Positions 51,214 to 60,245 of a DNA stretch of 64,000 nucleotides are shown here, piece by piece. Source of the stretch: Mycolicibacter acidiphilus (GTDB lineage: Bacteria > Actinomycetota > Actinomycetes > Mycobacteriales > Mycobacteriaceae); the NCBI RefSeq assembly GCF_018455725.1, contig NZ_JAHCLR010000033.1:1-64000 (forward strand), given 5' to 3'. The translations under genes and the position numbers were made by a program. The notes under the pieces were generated by a model, which was given only the letters and a program-made list of their open reading frames with translations, made no database searches and was not told the DNA's origin. The first letter of the stretch is position 1. Each line of letters begins with the position of its first letter.

Positions 51214-52104
51214 ATGATGAACAAAGCGACGCGCACCCAGGGGATGCGCCCCAAGTTCGCGAACATCCAAGCCCACTACGACCTTTCCGATGATTTCTTC
51301 GCGCTGTTTCAGGACTCGACCCGGATGTACAGCTGCGCGTACTTCGAGCCGCCGGAGGCCACTCTCGCCGAGGCGCAGATCGCGAAGATCGACCTGAACC
51401 TGGACAAGCTGGACCTGCGGCCCGGCATGACGTTGCTGGACATCGGCTGCGGCTGGGGCGCGACGATGCGGCGGGCCATCGAGAAGTACGACGTCAACGT
51501 GGTGGGCCTGACCCTGTCCAAGAACCAGCACGCCTACTCGCAGAACCTGCTCGACGGGCTGGACACCGAACGGTCCCGCCGGGTGCTGCTCAACGGCTGG
51601 GAGGAGTTCCACGAGCCGGTCGACCGGATCGTCTCGATCGAGGCGTTCGAGCACTTCGGCTTCGAGAACTACGACGACTTCTTCAAGAACAGCTTCGACA
51701 TCATGCCCGACGACGGCCGGATGACGATTCAGAGCAGCGTCAGCTTCCACCCGTACGACCTGAACGCCCGCGGCAAGAAGCTGACGTTCGAGACCGCGCG
51801 GTTCATCAAGTTCATCCTCACCGAGATCTTCCCGGGTGGGCGGCTGCCCACCACCGGAATGATGGTGGAGCACGGCGAGAAGGCCGGCTTCACCGTGCCC
51901 GAGGCGCTCTCGCTGCGGTCGCACTACATCAAGACGCTGAAAATCTGGGGGGACGCCCTGGAGTCCCGGCACGACGAGGCTGTCGCCATCCAGTCCGAAG
52001 AGGTCTACGAGCGGTACATGAAGTACCTGCGCGGCTGCGAGTACTACTTCACCGACGAGAGCCTCGACGTCAGCCTGGTCAGCTACACCAAGCAGCCCGC
52101 CTGA
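51214..52104 (+). CDS. Mycolic acid methyltransferase, MmaA4-like
   Basis: A 296-residue paralog with features of MmaA4/Hma: '[89 protein letters not shown]', '[21 protein letters not shown]', '[40 protein letters not shown]'. MmaA4 makes the hydroxylated branch precursor of methoxy and keto mycolates from an unsaturated meromycolate. The paralog in tuberculosis is one of four adjacent genes; here only two are present. A GTG/ATG choice at 51214/51217 is open. A long hairpin lies behind the stop. Confidence 0.88.
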   Translation: MMNKATRTQGMRPKFANIQAHYDLSDDFFALFQDSTRMYSCAYFEPPEATLAEAQIAKIDLNLDKLDLRPGMTLLDIGCGWGATMRRAIEKYDVNVVGLTLSKNQHAYSQNLLDGLDTERSRRVLLNGWEEFHEPVDRIVSIEAFEHFGFENYDDFFKNSFDIMPDDGRMTIQSSVSFHPYDLNARGKKLTFETARFIKFILTEIFPGGRLPTTGMMVEHGEKAGFTVPEALSLRSHYIKTLKIWGDALESRHDEAVAIQSEEVYERYMKYLRGCEYYFTDESLDVSLVSYTKQPA

Positions 52105-52146
52105 TACCGGCCGCCGGTCGTGCGGTCTGATCCGCAACACGTCGCA

Positions 52147-52192
52147 AACGTCAAAGCCCGCTACTCCATCAGGAGCAGCGGGCTTTGACGTT
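52147..52192. terminator. Bidirectional terminator between mmaA-like gene and rplA
   Basis: A 16-bp perfect stem (52147-52162 with 52177-52192; AACGTCAAAGCCCGCT and complement) encloses a second small stem CTCC-ATCA-GGAG. It sits 42 bases after the methyltransferase stop and 9 bases after rplA, in a convergent gap, so it can end both transcripts. Confidence 0.85.
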
Positions 52193-52200
52193 GCGGCTGG

Positions 52201-52908
52201 TTACTCCGCGGTGAAGTTGCGGGTCACGGCCGGGTCCACCGGGATGCCGGGGCCGGTGGTGGTGGAGACGGTCACCTTCTTGACGTAGCGGCCCTTCGAC
52301 GACGACGGCTTGAGCCGCAGCACCTCGTCGAGTGCGGCGCCGTAGTTCTCCGCCAGTTTCGCCTCGTCGAACGAGGCCTTGCCGATGACGAAGTGCAGGT
52401 TGGCCTGCTTGTCGACGCGGAAGTTGATCTTGCCGCCCTTGATGTCCGTGATCGCCTTGGCGACGTCGGGGGTGACGGTGCCGGTCTTGGGGTTGGGCAT
52501 CAGGCCACGCGGGCCCAGCACGCGGGCGATCCGGCCGACCTTGGCCATCTGGTCCGGGGTGGCGATCGCGGCGTCGAAGTCCAGGAAACCACCCTGGATC
52601 TTCTCGATCAGATCGTCGCTGCCGACGACGTCGGCGCCGGCGGCGATGGCCTGCTCGGCCTTCTCGCCGACCGCGAAGACCGCGACGCGGGCGGTCTTAC
52701 CGGTGCCGTGCGGCAGGTTGACGGTGCCGCGGACCATCTGGTCTGCCTTGCGCGGGTCCACACCGAGGCGGATGGCGACCTCGACGGTGGCGTCCTGCTT
52801 GGTCGAGGACGTCTCCTTGGCCAGCTTCGCGGCCTGCAGGGGGGTGTAGAGGTTGTCGCGGTCGACCTTCTCGGCGGCCGCGCGGTATGCCTTGCTGTTC
52901 TTGCTCAT
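52201..52908 (-). CDS. rplA: 50S ribosomal protein L1
   Basis: A 235-residue L1: '[32 protein letters not shown]', '[29 protein letters not shown]', '[21 protein letters not shown]' and '[22 protein letters not shown]' are diagnostic. L1 forms the E-site stalk and in many bacteria represses its own operon. The ATG at 52908 is followed upstream by a 149-base spacer with a hairpin that copies the end of rplK. Reading frames fused over rplK are accidental. Confidence 0.99.
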   Translation of the reverse strand: MSKNSKAYRAAAEKVDRDNLYTPLQAAKLAKETSSTKQDATVEVAIRLGVDPRKADQMVRGTVNLPHGTGKTARVAVFAVGEKAEQAIAAGADVVGSDDLIEKIQGGFLDFDAAIATPDQMAKVGRIARVLGPRGLMPNPKTGTVTPDVAKAITDIKGGKINFRVDKQANLHFVIGKASFDEAKLAENYGAALDEVLRLKPSSSKGRYVKKVTVSTTTGPGIPVDPAVTRNFTAE

Positions 52909-52969
52909 TGGATGTCCAATCTCAGATGGTTGGTTGTGGTCGGCGGGCCGGAGCTGGCCCTCCCACGGA

Positions 52970-53000
52970 ATTACTCGACTGTGCCTTCTCGTCGAGTAAT
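52970..53000. repeat. Hairpin in rplK-rplA spacer that mimics the rplK end
   Basis: ATTACTCGAC (52970-52979) and GTCGAGTAAT (52991-53000) form a 10-bp stem with an 11-base loop. The same GTCGAGTAAT ends rplK (codons for Val-Glu-stop at 53064-53055), so three copies of the motif lie within 95 bases. Confidence 0.6.
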
Positions 53001-53057
53001 CCCCTCGCATTCCCTCGCTGGGCCTCGTACCTCGGCCCGCTCGGTCATGCTCAAGGA

Positions 53058-53486
53058 TTACTCGACGGTGATCCCCATCGACCGGGCGGTGCCGGCGATG
53101 ATCTTGGCGCCCGCCTCGATGTCGTTGGCGTTGAGGTCGGCCTTCTTGGTCTCGGCGATCTCGCGGACCTGGTCCCAGGTGACCTTGGCGACCTTGGTCT
53201 TGTGCGGCTCGGCCGATCCCTTGGCGATGCCCGCAGCCTTGAGCAGCATCCGCGCGGCCGGCGGCGTCTTCAGCGCGAACGTGAAGCTGCGGTCCTCGTA
53301 GACGGTGATCTCGACCGGGATGACGTTGCCACGCTGGCCTTCTGTCGCGGCGTTGTACGCCTTGCAGAACTCCATGATGTTGACGCCGTGCTGACCGAGC
53401 GCCGGACCGACCGGCGGCGCGGGGTTGGCTTCGCCGGCCTTGATCTGCAGCTTGATCAGCCCGGCGACCTTCTTCTTCGGGGCCAT
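53058..53486 (-). CDS. rplK: 50S ribosomal protein L11
   Basis: A 142-residue L11. '[39 protein letters not shown]' is the Pro-rich N-terminal domain that binds release factors and thiostrepton-site rRNA, and '[47 protein letters not shown]' the rRNA-binding C-terminal domain. The ATG at 53486 has GGACGC-like sequence. It follows nusG by 80 bases. Confidence 0.99.
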   Translation of the reverse strand: MAPKKKVAGLIKLQIKAGEANPAPPVGPALGQHGVNIMEFCKAYNAATEGQRGNVIPVEITVYEDRSFTFALKTPPAARMLLKAAGIAKGSAEPHKTKVAKVTWDQVREIAETKKADLNANDIEAGAKIIAGTARSMGITVE

Positions 53487-53566
53487 GAGGTGTTGCGTCC
53501 TTTCTAGTGCCGGATTCCTCCGCGGGCTCGTCCCTCACCCGCATCGCCGTCCGGCGTCGTACTTAA

Positions 53567-54373
<807 letters not shown>

Positions 54374-54381
54374 CTATAACT

Positions 54382-54825
54382 TCACTCGCCGAACACCAGC
54401 ATGACCAGCCTGGCGAAGCCGTAGTCGGCTCCGGCGACCAGCGCCACCATGAACACCAGGAACACCAGCACCACGGCGGTGTAGGTGATCATCTGCTTGC
54501 GGTTCGGCCAGATGACCTTGCGCAGCTCGCCGACGACCTGCTTGAGGTAGTTCAGGACGAAGACGATCGGGTTGCGTGACGGACCCGTCGCTTTCTTCTT
54601 CGCCTTCTTGGCCTTCTTGCCGGCCTCGGCTTCGACGGTGCTCTCGGTGAGCTCGACGGCGGTGGTGTCCTCGCCGTCCGCCGCACGCTGGCGGGAGCGT
54701 TTGCCGCTGGGGCGCATCGGGTCCGACGGGCGGGTCACCACGGCCGTCCGGCCCTGGCGGCCGTTGGCATCGCCGGTCTCGTCGCCGTCAGCTGCGGCGT
54801 CGGGACGGTCGCGCTCGTCGGTCAC
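54382..54825 (-). CDS. secE: Protein translocase subunit SecE
   Basis: A 147-residue SecE with a long hydrophilic N-terminus rich in Asp/Arg/Lys ([15 protein letters not shown]) before the single conserved amphipathic helix and membrane span '[59 protein letters not shown]'. It clamps the SecY channel. The GTG at 54825 stands 8 bases behind AAGGAG; the longer frame enters the tRNA gene. Confidence 0.97.
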   Translation of the reverse strand: MTDERDRPDAAADGDETGDANGRQGRTAVVTRPSDPMRPSGKRSRQRAADGEDTTAVELTESTVEAEAGKKAKKAKKKATGPSRNPIVFVLNYLKQVVGELRKVIWPNRKQMITYTAVVLVFLVFMVALVAGADYGFARLVMLVFGE

Positions 54826-54912
54826 CGCATGCTCCTTCGTCGTTGTGTTCGGTGCCGCACCCGGTGGACACCTGACTTCCAGTGTCCACCATGGCACGCC
54901 ATGCGCCGTCAG

Positions 54913-54985
<73 letters not shown>

Positions 54986-55158
54986 TCGAGGTTGGTGAGC
55001 CAACCTGCCGGGATTCACCTGTGCGCCGTCACCGGCCCACACAACGCGCGCGCCTCCCGTTCGCTCCACGGAAAGCGCGCTAGTGCTGGGAAAATCCCGA
55101 GGTCCGAGTGTACATCGCGGCGGGGTCCCCTGACCAATCCGGCCCAATACCGCCCGGA
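54986..55158. other. Intergenic gap between hadC and tRNA-Trp
   Basis: This 173-base gap, distal to the hadABC stop, has a GC-rich GCGCGCGCC tract but no gene, clear promoter or strong hairpin that I can support. A promoter for tRNA-Trp/secE/nusG must lie in or near it unless these are co-transcribed with had genes. Confidence 0.4.
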
Positions 55159-55659
55159 TCAGGCCGTTCGGACGACCTGACCGGACTCGGCATCCCACTT
55201 GAGGCTGACCGAATCGTCGGCGTCATGACCCATCATCGTGGTGAACGCCTCCAGCACGGTGTCGCCGGCCTCGTTGGTCAGGATGTTGCGGGTGGTGACG
55301 ATGTCGGCGCCGAACCGCTCGTTGACCGAGGCGATCTCCATCCGCGCATACAGCTTGTCACCGGCCTTGATCGGCTTGTGGTAGGTGAAACCCTGGTCGA
55401 CCTGGACCATCTGCATGGTCGTGTACCCGGTGTCGACGTTGCGGAAGAAGTCCGCCTGCACGAGCTTCGCCAGGATCGCCACGAAGGTCAGCGGCGCGAC
55501 CAGCGAGTCGTAGCCGAGTTCCGCCGCCGCTGCTTCGTCGAAGCTGGCCGCATCCTCGGATTGGACCGCCCGCGCGTACTCGCGGATCTTCTCGCGTCCC
55601 ACGTAGAACGGCTCAGGGTAGCGCCAGATCATCCCCCGGATATCGGTCTTGATCGCCAT
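55159..55659 (-). CDS. hadC: FAS-II beta-hydroxyacyl-ACP dehydratase subunit HadC
   Basis: A 166-residue single hot-dog subunit, paralogous to HadA: 'MAIKTDIRGMIWRYPEPFYVGREKIREYARAVQSED', 'ELGYDSLVAPLTFVAILAKLVQADFF', 'MQMVQVDQGFTYHKPIKAGDKLYARMEI'. HadC supplies substrate recognition in the HadBC heterodimer, which handles longer meromycolate chains; the catalytic Asp/His are in HadB. It follows hadB by 17 bases. Needed for full-length mycolic acids. Confidence 0.95.
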   Translation of the reverse strand: MAIKTDIRGMIWRYPEPFYVGREKIREYARAVQSEDAASFDEAAAAELGYDSLVAPLTFVAILAKLVQADFFRNVDTGYTTMQMVQVDQGFTYHKPIKAGDKLYARMEIASVNERFGADIVTTRNILTNEAGDTVLEAFTTMMGHDADDSVSLKWDAESGQVVRTA

Positions 55660-55676
55660 GACTCCCCCTTAAGGTT

Positions 55677-56105
55677 TCAGGCCAGCTTGGCTGAGGCCAC
55701 CGCCCGCCCGAAAATCTTCTTGCCATCGGTTGTCGCGGTGAGCGCAATGGTCACCGACTTGGTCTCCGGGTCGACGGACTTGACCCGGCCGTTGAAGACG
55801 ACTTCGGCGCCTTTGCCGTCGTTGGGCACCGGCACCACCGCGGTGAAGCGGACGTTGTACTCGGTTACCGCTCCCGGGTCGCCCACCCAGGATGTCACGT
55901 AGCCTCCGCCGAGGCCCATGGTCAGCATGCCGTGCGCGATCGCGCTGTCCAAACCGACCTGCTTGGCGATCTCGTCGTCCCAGTGGATCGGGTTGAGGTC
56001 ACCGGAGACGCCGGCGTAGTTCACCAGATCCTGCCGGGTCAGCGGGTAGACCTTCTCCGGCAGCTGATCGCCGACCTGTACCGAACCGAACTCACGCAAC
56101 GACAT
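55677..56105 (-). CDS. hadB: FAS-II beta-hydroxyacyl-ACP dehydratase catalytic subunit HadB
   Basis: A 142-residue MaoC-like subunit with the hydratase 2 motif 'YAGVSGDLNPIHWDDEIAKQVGLDSAIAHGMLTMGLGGGYVTSWVG', giving catalytic Asp and His in DLNPIH. It pairs with HadA or HadC for dehydration in mycolate elongation. The ATG at 56105 overlaps the hadA end by 14 bases, as in tuberculosis; the longer upstream frame is hadA sequence in another frame. Confidence 0.96.
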   Translation of the reverse strand: MSLREFGSVQVGDQLPEKVYPLTRQDLVNYAGVSGDLNPIHWDDEIAKQVGLDSAIAHGMLTMGLGGGYVTSWVGDPGAVTEYNVRFTAVVPVPNDGKGAEVVFNGRVKSVDPETKSVTIALTATTDGKKIFGRAVASAKLA

Positions 56106-56574
56106 CCGTGAAACCTCCGTCTTCATCACCGTCGCCGGCGCGGCCGGCCAGTGTCGTGTATGTCTCCTGCACGATCTCACCGGTTTCGTCGGTCACAGTC
56201 TGCCTGGTCACGATGATGTCGGTGCCGTGGGCACGCCGAACCGAGTCGACGTAGAGATCGCAGTACAGCCGGTCGCCCTCTTTGATCGGGCGGCGGAACG
56301 CCAGCTTCTGGTCCACCTGGACGATCTGGGCGTCGCTGACGGCGACACCGATCTCCTCGAAGAACCCCGAGATGACCTGGTAGCCGAAGATCGAGATGTA
56401 GGTCGGCGACGCCGCGAGCCCGTCGTAGCCGAGCTCAGCCGCCGCCCGCTCGTCGTAGCAGGCCCGATCGGTGGCTTTGACCGCCCGGGCGTACTCGCGG
56501 ATCTTCTCGCGCTCGACGTCGTAGTGGTCCGGGTAGCGATAGTGCGCCCCGGCCAGTTTGTCTGCCAGCGACAC
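56092..56574 (-). CDS. hadA: FAS-II beta-hydroxyacyl-ACP dehydratase subunit HadA
   Basis: A 160-residue subunit: 'MSLADKLAGAHYRYPDHYDVEREKIREYARAVKATDRACYDERAAAELGYDGLAASPTYISIFGYQVISGFFEEIGV' and 'IVQVDQKLAFRRPIKEGDRLYCDLYVDSVRRAHGTDIIV'. A substrate-binding partner of HadB for medium meromycolate chains; thiacetazone and isoxyl act on it after activation, with Cys61 as the target in tuberculosis. Here the region 'AASPTYISIFGYQ' around that position has no Cys that I can place, so response to these drugs may differ. Starts 11 bases after rpmG. Confidence 0.94.
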   Translation of the reverse strand: MSLADKLAGAHYRYPDHYDVEREKIREYARAVKATDRACYDERAAAELGYDGLAASPTYISIFGYQVISGFFEEIGVAVSDAQIVQVDQKLAFRRPIKEGDRLYCDLYVDSVRRAHGTDIIVTRQTVTDETGEIVQETYTTLAGRAGDGDEDGGFTDVVA

Positions 56575-56585
56575 TGCGGAACGAC

Positions 56586-56753
56586 CTACCGCGACTCGCG
56601 GTGCGATTCGTGCTTACCGCAGTTGGGGCAGAATTTCTTCAGCTCCAGGCGGTCGGGGTCGTTGCGGCGGTTCTTCTTGGTGATGTAGTTGCGGTGCTTG
56701 CACACCTCGCAGGCCAAGGTGATCTTCGGCCGCACATCAGTACTGGAGGCCAC
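56586..56753 (-). CDS. rpmG: 50S ribosomal protein L33, zinc-binding form
   Basis: A 55-residue L33, too short for most ORF filters. It starts with GTG at 56753 behind GAGGG and reads [18 protein letters not shown], then [10 protein letters not shown] and ends '[16 protein letters not shown]'. The two CxxC pairs make it the zinc-binding (C+) paralog; mycobacteria carry a second, cysteine-free copy used in zinc starvation. It lies between tRNA-Met and hadA, with 37 bases to the tRNA. Confidence 0.95.
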   Translation of the reverse strand: MASSTDVRPKITLACEVCKHRNYITKKNRRNDPDRLELKKFCPNCGKHESHRESR

Positions 56754-56790
56754 GTCTGCTGCCCTCTTTCACGCGTCGTATTGCTTGCAG

Positions 56791-56864
56791 TAGCGGTGGG
56801 GAGGCTCGATCTCCCGACCTCACGATTATGAGTCGTGCGCTCTAACCAGCTGAGCTACACCGCC
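56791..56864 (-). tRNA. metT: tRNA-Met (anticodon CAT, elongator type)
   Basis: A 74-base cloverleaf: acceptor GGCGGTG with CACCGCT (first pair G-U), D-arm TAGCTCAGCTGGTTAGAGC, anticodon CAT in CTCATAA, T-loop GATCGAGCC. The standard first pair rules out an initiator, which would have an unpaired first base. No encoded CCA end. Confidence 0.96.
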
Positions 56865-56903
56865 CCGATCGGCGCTAGTCGGCACACCGACCGGCGTCCA
56901 CCG

Positions 56904-56976
56904 AGCCCCCTAACGGAATCGAACCGTTGACCTTTTCCTTACCATGGAAACGCTCTGCCGACTGAGCTAAGGGGGC
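56904..56976 (-). tRNA. thrT: tRNA-Thr (anticodon GGT)
   Basis: A 73-base cloverleaf: acceptor GCCCCCT/AGGGGGC, D-arm TAGCTCAGTCGGCAGAGC, anticodon GGT in ATGGTAA, T-loop GGTTCGATTCC. It is the first transcribed RNA of the tRNA-Thr, tRNA-Met, rpmG, hadABC series, behind the promoter at 57027-57055. Confidence 0.97.
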
Positions 56977-57026
56977 CTGTCCTGCTTTTACCTGCGACGC
57001 CCCGGTTGGGGCGGCAAGCCTGTTGA

Positions 57027-57055
57027 AGGTTACAACCTCGCGAGCGACGGCACAA
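57027..57055 (-). promoter_or_regulatory. Promoter for tRNA-Thr/tRNA-Met/rpmG/had unit
   Basis: TTGTGC (57050-57055) and TAACCT (57027-57032) are 17 bases apart on the minus strand, a good SigA fit, about 50 bases ahead of tRNA-Thr. Confidence 0.6.
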
Positions 57056-57101
57056 AACCGCTAGTCGCATGCCCGGTTCGCCCTGCTTTAGGCTGGAGGG
57101 C

Positions 57102-57818
57102 GTGCCCGAATCCGACCGGCTGTATTTTCGCCAACTGCTCTCCGGCCGTGATTTCGCCGTGGGCGACCAGGTGGCCTCGCAGATGCGCAACTTCGCCTAC
57201 CTGATCGGCGACCGTGAAACCGGTGAGACGCTCGTGGTCGACCCGGCCTACGCCGCGGGCGATCTGCTCGACATCGCCGAAGGCGACGGCATGCGACTGT
57301 CCGGCGTGCTGGTCACCCATCACCACCCCGACCACGTGGGCGGATCGATGATGGGTTTCGACCTGAAGGGACTCGCCGAACTGCTGGACCGGGTCAACGT
57401 ACCGGTACACGTGAATACCCACGAGGCGCAATGGGTTTCGCGGATCACCGGCATCTCGATGGGCGATCTCACCGCACACGAGCACGGCGACAAGGTGAGC
57501 GTCGGCGACATCGAGATCGAACTGCTGCACACTCCCGGCCACACCCCGGGCAGCCAGTGCTTCCTGCTGGACGGCCGCCTGATCGCCGGCGACACCCTGT
57601 TCCTGGACGGCTGCGGCCGCACCGATTTCCCGGGCGGGAACTCCGACGAGATGTACCGCAGTCTGCACGCGCTGGCCGCGCTGCCCGGTGACCCGACGGT
57701 CTTCCCCGGCCACTGGTATTCCGAGGACCCCAGTGCGGCGCTCTCCGAGGTGAAGCGGTCAAACTACGTGTACCGCGTCCGTGACCTGGCAGAGTGGCGC
57801 ATGCGGATGGGCGGATGA
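57102..57818 (+). CDS. Metallo-beta-lactamase-fold hydrolase (glyoxalase II-like)
   Basis: A 238-residue MBL-fold protein matching Rv0634c. The metal-binding THHHPDH is intact, followed by 'LLHTPGHTPGSQCFLLDGRLIAGDTLFLDGCGRTDFPGG' and a final 'VFPGHWYSED'. Such proteins hydrolyse thioesters (glyoxalase II type) or persulfides; the exact substrate is open. I chose the GTG at 57102 because orthologs begin at this point; an ATG at 57069 extends it by 11 residues. It is divergent from the tRNA-Thr unit. Confidence 0.9.
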   Translation: MPESDRLYFRQLLSGRDFAVGDQVASQMRNFAYLIGDRETGETLVVDPAYAAGDLLDIAEGDGMRLSGVLVTHHHPDHVGGSMMGFDLKGLAELLDRVNVPVHVNTHEAQWVSRITGISMGDLTAHEHGDKVSVGDIEIELLHTPGHTPGSQCFLLDGRLIAGDTLFLDGCGRTDFPGGNSDEMYRSLHALAALPGDPTVFPGHWYSEDPSAALSEVKRSNYVYRVRDLAEWRMRMGG

Positions 57819-57829
57819 GGGGGTAACGG

Positions 57830-58663
57830 ATGGGATCGGTCGAAGACCGCTGGTACGACGTGACACACGCGGGCCCGGAGGCCTGGCTGGCCTGGGCCGC
57901 GTGGTTCGCGGTGGTGATCACCGTGCTGGCACTGATCTACCTGAACCGGCAGTTGAAGCGCAACCGCCGGACCGCCGCCGAGCAGACCCGGCCGCATGTG
58001 TCGATGTTCATGGAGCCGCACGCCGCCGACTGGCACGTCATCGAACTGGTGGTACGCAACTTCGGCAAGACGCCGGCCTACGACGTCCGGTTCGCGTTCG
58101 CCGAGCCGCCCACCGTCGCCCGCTACGAGACGGCCTCGGACGGCTACGCCGACGTCGCCGCGCTGAAGCTCCCCGACGAACTGCCGGTGCTCGCCCCCAA
58201 CCAGGAGTGGCGGACCGTGTGGGACTCCGCGATCGACCGCGCCGAACTCGGCGAGGGCATCGAGTCGCGGTTCACCGGGACCGTGAGCTACTCCGACAGC
58301 CCGGACGACAAGCGTGGCCGGTGGCCGTGGAGCGCCAAGTCGACCCGGTTCGAGAACCGGGTGACGCTGGACTGGAACGACCTGCCGCCGGTGCGCCGGG
58401 TCGAACTGATGACCTCCCACGACCTGGCCAAGCGGGAGAAGCAGAAGCTGGAGCTGCTGCGCAGCCTGCTCAGCTACTTCCACTACGCCAGCATGGAGAC
58501 CCGTCCGGACGTGTTCCGCGCCGAGATCGAACGGATCAACGGGGCGGCCCGCGAGATCCAGGACCGGATGCGCAGCCGCGAGCAGCTGGAGGTCGCGGGC
58601 AACACCGACGTGACCGTGCGGCTCGGCGACGCCAGTGCCGAGTTGGGCAAGCACCGCAGCTGA
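57830..58663 (+). CDS. Membrane-anchored protein of unknown function
   Basis: A 277-residue protein with a single N-terminal membrane helix at about residues 19-40 (AWLAWAAWFAVVITVLALIYL) followed by a Lys/Arg-rich stop-transfer (KRNRRTAAEQTRP), which predicts a cytoplasmic C-terminal body. The body has a beta-rich part (MFMEPHAADWHVIELVVRNFGKTPAYDVRFAFAEPP) and a charged helix 'LAKREKQKLELLRSLLSYF'. I do not recognise a catalytic motif. It begins 11 bases after the MBL-fold gene, so they are probably co-transcribed. Function unknown. Confidence 0.72.
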   Translation: MGSVEDRWYDVTHAGPEAWLAWAAWFAVVITVLALIYLNRQLKRNRRTAAEQTRPHVSMFMEPHAADWHVIELVVRNFGKTPAYDVRFAFAEPPTVARYETASDGYADVAALKLPDELPVLAPNQEWRTVWDSAIDRAELGEGIESRFTGTVSYSDSPDDKRGRWPWSAKSTRFENRVTLDWNDLPPVRRVELMTSHDLAKREKQKLELLRSLLSYFHYASMETRPDVFRAEIERINGAAREIQDRMRSREQLEVAGNTDVTVRLGDASAELGKHRS

Positions 58664-58664
58664 G

Positions 58665-59720
58665 TCAGCGCGGGTCGGCTGAACCCGCCCCCGGGTAGTG
58701 CGACTGCCGGAACCGCTCCAGGTAGGCCGGCCAGTCCCAGGTGCTCAGGAACTCGGTCGCGGCGTCGTACCCGTTCTGGTAGAGCCGCTCCAGGCGGGTC
58801 CGCGACACCCCGAAGTCCAGCACCCCGACGTCGGTGGAGTTGACCCGGATGGCGCGCACATTGACCCACGGCTCGCTGAGATAGGTGAGGTCGTGTCCCA
58901 CCAGCATGGTGGTGATCAGGCTCTCCAGCAGCGAGGTGTGGCCGAGCAGCCGCAGCGGCTTCAGCGCCGGGACCATGTCCCCGAAACCCTTGGTGCCCTG
59001 GGAGAGTTCCGGCACCACCGTCACCCCGAACGTGGGCCAGAGCGGGGCCCGGCCGTCGCGCCGGTCGAAGCTGTAGATCGGGAAGTTCGACAGCACGCCC
59101 CCGTCGACCAGGGTGGAGCGTCGCCCGTCGGCGCTGGTCAGGGTGACCGGGCGGTAGAAGTACGGCACCGCCATCGACGCGCGCACCGCGTCGGCGACCG
59201 ACTGCTCATCGGGGTCGAGCCCGTACACCCGCCGGTAGTCCCACGGCAGCCGCACCAGCTGTCCGGTGGTCAGATCGGTGACGCTGACCACCGCCCGGTA
59301 GCGACGCTCGGCCAGCAGGTTGTCGCCGTCATAGGTCAGATCCCCCCAGGTGTGCACCCCCAGGTTGGCCAGTTCGCCGCGGATCCAGTCCCGCGCGAAG
59401 TCGCCCCGGTACAGCCCGGTGTCCCGGGCCAGCCCCCACAGCGGCCCCAGGTACGGCACCGGTGCGGCGTCGCGCCAGCGTTCCAACGGCACCGACAGCG
59501 CCAACTCCCGGACCTGGTCACCGGTGAGCTGGTCGCCCTGGGCGGCGGCCGCGACGATCGCGCCGACCACCGAACCGCCGGACACCCCGGAGACCCGCTC
59601 CACCGAGTACCCGGCGTCCATCAGCGCGACCACCGCACCGACCAGCCCGATGAACTTCACCCCGCCGCCGGACAGCACCAGGTCGGCGGTGAGGTGCGGC
59701 GACTTGCGTTTAGCCGGCAT
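58665..59720 (-). CDS. Patatin-like phospholipase
   Basis: A 351-residue patatin. The oxyanion motif 'LVLSGGGVKFIGLVGAV', nucleophile elbow GVSGGS (Ser47 region) and the 'LVDGGVLSNFPIYSF' motif with the catalytic Asp are all present. It probably releases fatty acids from phospholipids or other lipids, with no signal peptide. The start overlaps the cyanase stop by 11 bases, implying coupled expression, and the stop abuts the convergent membrane gene by 1 base. Confidence 0.9.
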   Translation of the reverse strand: MPAKRKSPHLTADLVLSGGGVKFIGLVGAVVALMDAGYSVERVSGVSGGSVVGAIVAAAAQGDQLTGDQVRELALSVPLERWRDAAPVPYLGPLWGLARDTGLYRGDFARDWIRGELANLGVHTWGDLTYDGDNLLAERRYRAVVSVTDLTTGQLVRLPWDYRRVYGLDPDEQSVADAVRASMAVPYFYRPVTLTSADGRRSTLVDGGVLSNFPIYSFDRRDGRAPLWPTFGVTVVPELSQGTKGFGDMVPALKPLRLLGHTSLLESLITTMLVGHDLTYLSEPWVNVRAIRVNSTDVGVLDFGVSRTRLERLYQNGYDAATEFLSTWDWPAYLERFRQSHYPGAGSADPR

Positions 59721-60180
59721 CGGCCGCCTCTGCCGCCGAATCCCACTCGTAGGCCAGGAATTTCCCGTCGAACGTGATGACCACCCGGTCCCCCTTGGGG
59801 TGCGCCTTGCGGTCGAAGTCGACGCTGAAATTGATCGCGCTCATGATGCCGTCGCCGAACTGTTCGTGGATCAACTCCTTGATCGCCCCGCCGTAGACGC
59901 TCACCGCCTCGTACAGCCGGTAGATGGTCGGGTCGGTCGGGATCGCGGTCGGCAGGCCACCGCGCATCGGCACCGCGGCGAGCACCGGCACCACCGCGGC
60001 GTCCAGCCCCAGCATCTCGACGAGCACCTCACCCAGTTCGGCGGGGATCGGCTGCTGACCCAGCAGCGCCGACGTCGTCCACACCACCGGCCGCTTGATC
60101 GCGTCGGCGAGTTCCTGCCAGCTGATGCCCTTCGCCAGCCGGGCGGCGACGATCTGCTCGGTGATCTCGTTTCGGTTCAT
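59710..60180 (-). CDS. cynS: Cyanate hydratase (cyanase)
   Basis: A 156-residue cyanase of full length. Catalytic residues map exactly: Arg88 and Glu91 in 'PTIYRLYEAVSVYGG', and Ser114 in 'DGIMSAINFSVDF', the equivalents of E. coli Arg96, Glu99 and Ser122. It converts cyanate and bicarbonate to ammonia and CO2. No cynR, cynT or transporter is adjacent; instead the gene is fused by overlap to a patatin. ATG at 60180 is the family start; an upstream ATG at 60192 adds four residues. Confidence 0.95.
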   Translation of the reverse strand: MNRNEITEQIVAARLAKGISWQELADAIKRPVVWTTSALLGQQPIPAELGEVLVEMLGLDAAVVPVLAAVPMRGGLPTAIPTDPTIYRLYEAVSVYGGAIKELIHEQFGDGIMSAINFSVDFDRKAHPKGDRVVITFDGKFLAYEWDSAAEAADAG

Positions 60181-60245
60181 GGCCTCCAGCATGCGCCGCC
60201 TCTAGGGTTGGACGTGGCGATGTACGACAACCGGAAGGAATCTCC

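Noticed and set aside
52201-53544. Apparent 447-residue fusion of L11 and L1 reading frames
   Set aside because: The upstream part is an out-of-frame shadow of rplK; L1 begins normally at 52908.
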